A stretch of DNA of 64,000 nt from assembly GCF_037975245.1 (NCBI RefSeq), contig NC_092564.1:25227484-25291483 (forward strand). The letters are read 5' to 3'. The translations under genes and the position numbers were made by a program. Positions 59,399 to 64,000 of the stretch are shown one piece after another (position 1 is the stretch's first letter; every line of letters begins with the position of its first letter). The stretch comes from Apostichopus japonicus (Eukaryota > Echinodermata > Holothuroidea > Aspidochirotida > Stichopodidae). The notes under the pieces are model-generated. The model worked only from the letters and a program-made list of their open reading frames with translations. It was not told where the DNA came from and did not search any database.

Positions 59399-60310
59399 CA
59401 TGGGCGTCAACAGGTGGGGGACGGGGGGGACATGTCCCCCCCACTTTCAAAAGTGGAGGGGATATCATATCATTTGTCCCACCCACTTTTCAGAGTAGTT
59501 ATTAAAAAAAATCACATGCATATGCGCGATTTTCTATTTAAGGTCAAGAAATCTGGACTCCTGGGCCCCTGCTATCTATCACTTGCACCGCCATTTATCT
59601 CCCATTCTCCCAATATCCTAAATCTGCCCATTTAATTCGTTGGGGGGGGGGGGGGGGAGACCATTCGAAAGTGTATTGAATCTTGCACACATGTTGTTTG
59701 TATGGGTTCCAAGGGATTAGGTAAGCCATACAGGTAGATGGTGATGAGTTACTATGTTCATATCACTACCTCCAGTCCCTAGCTTGGACTGGACGGACGA
59801 ATAGGGGTGTAGGGGTTAAGTAATTAAGGCTACATGTATTCGCGGGATATGGTAGATCTTTATTGTTGAGTGCCGGCTATAGGCGCTACACACGCTCTGC
59901 GCGCGGTGCCTTTTTCTGATTATTATTATTAAAGTACCTGGGCACATAACAACTGACGTCTCGCACCTACATGCATGTATTATATATACCACTCCACTCA
60001 TCCCGGAGGTGACGGCGCCACTTTTTCAATATTTCGTTTGAGATGGACGCTGTGTAATTCGTCTCCCTTGGTGTCAGAACGGCATCTTTCTACCAGTACT
60101 TTCTGTCGGGATTTAGTTTTGTGAGACAAAATTTCTCCTCACAGATCTGGTTCTGATGTAACTAAAAACGACTCAGGAAGGCCGTCTCCTGCGATCTATG
60201 GGGTCTTATGTACCCAAAATTTTCTGGTACGCTACGCGCCAACCAATGGTGACGCTCCGCTTAGATAGTATAGTGTCCCCCTCACTTTCTGAAACCTGCT
60301 GACGCCCATG
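59399..60310. mobile_element. 912-bp non-autonomous element, 8-bp perfect target duplication
   Basis: Terminal inverted repeats are CATGGGCGTCAACAGGT and, on the complement, CATGGGCGTCAGCAGGT (16 of 17). ATGTGATG flanks both ends (59391-59398 and 60311-60318). Near the ends, TGTCCCCC(C/T)CACTTTC occurs twice in direct orientation. The 8-bp duplication fits the hAT superfamily. No transposase frame remains. Confidence 0.85.
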
Positions 60311-61162
60311 ATGTGATGATTAATGTACAAATATCTCGTAGCGTGATCGTTGAGTTGAACAGTTTGAATAAAACTTTAAATGCTCATCTAAGTGTTTTCA
60401 TGACGAGGCATTTAAGTTTGTCTCGCATAATTTTTGGATGAATATAGGAGTTTATGAAGAAGAAAAAAAGATTTGCAATTTTCTTCATTTTTCTTGAATT
60501 GAAGGACAAAAACGTCCAAACCGAACGATGTAGCGACCTTTGATATTAGACCTCTTCAAGTTGGAACACCCACCCACACCCCCCCCCCCCCAATCGCAAT
60601 GATTATCAATCATCTACTTCAGTATTTCTTAATTATCCCTATGTATGCTTTTCACGCCTACTACTATACTTCGTTCTGTGGTATCCAGGGACCTGAGTAT
60701 ATATCTATGATTATAAGTTTGGCATATTTTCTCATTATTTTATCTTTACGTCTTCTCTATTTCTGAAATGATGGCCATGCCTTTAGTCTTATGTTGTTTT
60801 CAAGTGTCCTTGGCATTTATAAGGGCTTCTTTATGATTAGGTTCGCCCAAATCTGTGTTGGGAATGAACATGTGCTCATTATGCAAACAGCTGCGCAAGG
60901 CCTATTATCAGTCGCAGAAAATAAGTGGGTCACTTGTGAAATGGCTCGTTCAATATGGGTATATGATTGTATCATTTAGGTGGGTGCGATATTCATCGGT
61001 GAATTTAGGGAGGGAGGTGGTCGGTGAGATGTATCCCCGGACTATTGACGAAATTTTATTGTACCGAGTTTACTTTTCATTTCAAGCCTCCGCTATGCAT
61101 TCATAAATTAGTACAAATATAATGCATTCAATTTGTGTTCACTTTACATGTTAACAGAGTAC

Positions 61163-61334
61163 CCTTTTGGCTAAGATCATGTGTTGTATCTGTTCCCTTT
61201 CGAGGGGAATGGCTATACACACCCGACGACGTCACAGTCCCGATGCAAGGGGACTGGGGTTGAGAGCGGATCAGTCGTTCGGTAGTTTGGTTTTCGTGCC
61301 CAGGTTCTTTCCTGTGTGACTTTTCTTAAAAAGT
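61163..61334 (+). mobile_element. U2-snRNA-headed repeat, copy B
   Basis: Same family as copy A and in opposite orientation, starting at the same base (CCTTTTGG) and ending at the same terminal hairpin. The branch-site element reads GTTGTA (changed), while all four hairpins keep pairing; the first loop is enlarged (TTCCC-TTTCGAG-GGGAA). A short block near the middle is deleted relative to copy A. No clear target-site duplication. Confidence 0.75.
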
Positions 61335-63209
61335 ATTTACTTAGATATGGTGGTGTTGTAGTCTCGTCCCTGCCTGGTCAGCTGGTAGCCTACTGTATAA
61401 ACCGACACTTGAAGCTACAATCATATAACATTATTATACGCGCATGTCGACGGTCTCCGGCACAATCATATATGCAGTAAGAGTCAAATTCTCAATCATG
61501 CTTAATATATACACAATTGGTTGTTGCGATATTGTATCAGACCTCTGCTTTAGCACATAAGGGAACAGGGGTTAGGGGAAGGGAGGTTTGGGAGAAAGAC
61601 AGGCTGTTTTTCAACCTAGGTTGATAGGGCACTATACATACAAGGGGCTACCTTAAAATTAACCAAAAAAGCACCAAAATGTAGATGGTAACAGTAGACA
61701 GGAGGGGTAAGAGTATGTGTAAGTGAAGGGGGGGGGGGGTGGGGGCTGGACTTCGGGAGGACAGGGGAACACAAGTCATCAATAAGCGTCTGCAGATAAA
61801 ATACAGCCTAAAAGGTGGTCTTCCTAATTTTCTTATCTTTCTGTTTACTTTGTCCTTTTACTATGTAACTCTCAAAAAATTGCATATGCCATAGAGTAAA
61901 GCAGCATCCTCATATTAGTATGTTGAAAATGTACGTAAGTTATCTCGCTATATGGAATAACCAAATTTAATGGTTAAACGTAATAAATTAACTCCCACGG
62001 GGAGAAAAATCACTTCGTTGCACATACTTTTTATCTTCTGTTTTTATAGAAGATTGCCTTTAAACATTAGTAACCAGGCGTGCTGCAATTGTAAAACAAT
62101 TTACACTTGTTTTATTCCAAGGTTATTCTAGTTTGCCGTTACAGTGACGGCACCAGCTTTATGCATAAGACTATATACTGTACAATAAAATGAAAATCAC
62201 TTATACATTACCAGACGCCACGTATTTAGTAATTCAAGAAGCATCTACAGTTTCTTCAATGAGAAGATAATTTGATTCTATACTTATACTTGAAACAGTT
62301 TGAGTGGGTTTTTTTCGTGTTGGTCAGGCAGATTTACCTCGCAATATTTTTGTTATTATTATAATTATTATTATATAGATGGTGTTGATAACAATATTGG
62401 TTCCCAAATACACGGGTTTAGAAATTCGATGGGTCGGAAAGCGTGATTTGAAATGGAGGTACTGTAATTGCTGTCGCATTACGTTTCTATGATATTCAGA
62501 AAGATAAGGACTATAAGGACGATTATCTTATGTTATGATTCTGTTGACATTTATAAGACTGGTAAAACAAAATAACGTGTTGTATTTGGTTACCTTAGAC
62601 TCATGATCAATGAGTAAGGGACACGCAGATATTATTCTACTCAAGAGTCTGAATAAATTTATTATGAAACTCGAAAAAAGTTCAATGATTACTTGAATGA
62701 AAAAAAAAAACAATGCACTCCCCATTACTCAACTCTTAAACAATGAGAAAGCTTCATAATCATTGGAAAACATGGTATTGTTTTACTTTGGAAAGAGAAC
62801 GCGGGGGGGGGGGGGGGTTGGATTAGACAATTGAGGTATGTACCCACACAGCATAACATAGATTACAAAAAGGTATAGCTAATTGAGGTGTAGTCTAAGT
62901 TTTAGTCTAAGCGTGCCAGTTAGTGACAAACTATTCAATCTAACTAGACTGGAAAGTAGTACGCAGAAGAGCTCTATATATAAAGACAGATGCCATTCGA
63001 TGGTTGGTACGAAGTATGCGATATTTAAATTTAACTAGGCCCCCTTAATTTCAATAGTTGTAGTTTACAAAAATACGTTGCTGTTGAGATCGTGCAGAGA
63101 TTGGGTTGGTGGGTGTGAGGGGGGGGGGGGGCAACATATGCAGTATGTTGAAATAATCTCTCTTGTCTTTAATATAAACAACTGTTAAAGTATGATTTTC
63201 TGGTTCCAG

Positions 63210-63564
63210 CAGTGGCGTACCAAGCGGGGGCAGCCAGCCCCTGGTACCAGTCCTGGAGGGAGGCGTTGCCATGCCACAGCCACTCCCCACCCCAATGTAT
63301 ATTTTGAACAAACAATAGGTAAAATTAAGAAATATACACTAAAGAATGAGAATTCCTAAACATATAATCCTGAGTTCAAAGCCTTGCCGAGGATATCACC
63401 ATTTTTCATCTAAACTGCCTTACATATACAAAAACTTCTCAAAAGGGAGGTGCCACTCCACCCCCCCCCCGTCATTAGACCCCTTCCCCATGACGGCATG
63501 CCCTGTACGGGGTTGACATAGGAAGGATCCGCCCTGGGTGTCAACTATTTAAGGTACGCCACTG
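63210..63564. mobile_element. hAT-like MITE, 355 bp
   Basis: Both ends read CAGTGGCGTACC inward from the flank (12 of 12). Flanking 8-mers are GGTTCCAG and GATACCAG (6 of 8), so the target duplication has decayed or is chance. G and C homopolymers lie inside. No coding capacity. Confidence 0.65.
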
Positions 63565-64000
63565 GATACCAGACCAAATAATAGAACAGTAAGACCGTCA
63601 AATTATAGAAATCACTCTAACATGTCCAGCAATTATTTTGGAAACGGTCATTTGTGAAATGTGATTGCGCCATTAAAAAGCTGATAGTCAATTGATATAC
63701 ACAGCGAGGAATACTGTGGACTCAATATTTCATTAGTATATACATGCGGTCGATCCCACATATATAGCTAATTATGCGATTTGTACTAATCATAATAACA
63801 AATTAGTTTTGCTTGCATTCAACAAACAACTCCTCAGCGAGAAAACCAGTTCAGTGCCATCTCTGCATGCACTAGAAACAATGTAATTAACAAGCAGGGT
63901 TGATTATTAACATAATGATTTTCAACAAGATATTAGTGTCATCAGCAAACGACACGTGATGAGGCTATATACAAAGGATAAACTTGCAGACAGTAAATGC

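Larger units (their letters stand above)
57411..64000. other. Gene-free right flank with mobile elements
   Basis: No coding exon seen. Content is the hairpin, microsatellite, hAT-like elements and U2-headed copy listed separately, plus G or C homopolymers near 59641, 60582, 61730, 62803, 63119 and 63459. Confidence 0.5.

Overview
This is an intron-rich, AT-rich animal genome window holding four protein-coding genes that can be read through their splice sites. Introns use GT-AG boundaries. The spacers are full of simple repeats, long G or C homopolymers and small non-autonomous DNA transposons. The protein set is CETN3, a SKAP adaptor, DCTN6 and a Rough-class homeobox gene. Together with the dense 'taggcctaggc'-type words, this suggests a marine deuterostome. 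I favour an echinoderm, possibly a sea cucumber. That placement is inference from sequence style and cannot be proven here.

Layout: 1-9649 has no recognisable gene and should contain the unseen last exon of ro. 9650-12284 (minus) is the rough-like homeobox gene, with two exons found. 17630-20548 (plus) is centrin-3, complete in five exons and 167 aa. 24879-33134 (minus) is a SKAP1/2-type Src-kinase-associated adaptor, complete in seven exons and 503 aa. It has an N-terminal helical region, a PH domain, a unique acidic tyrosine-repeat region and an SH3 domain. 36541-44818 (plus) is dynactin subunit 6, complete in seven exons and 184 aa. ro and CETN3 are divergent, CETN3 and SKAP convergent, and SKAP and DCTN6 divergent. 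All three complete models keep an open frame across every junction.

44819-64000 has no recognisable protein gene. It holds a promoter-like block with an RFX X-box, CCAAT and TATA motifs followed by a possible non-coding first exon (50376-50777). A possible 49-nt coding exon lies at 57362-57410. There are several long palindromes and foldbacks, and two copies of a structured repeat whose 5' end is U2 snRNA sequence (54891-55068 minus, 61163-61334 plus).

The four genes do not form a pathway. CETN3 (centriole, nuclear export) and DCTN6 (dynactin pointed-end complex) are housekeeping cytoskeletal genes. SKAP is an immune or adhesion adaptor and ro a developmental transcription factor. The most unusual items are the U2-headed repeat family, the tyrosine-repeat expansion in SKAP, and at least four small elements with terminal inverted repeats, two of them with perfect 8-bp target-site duplications.
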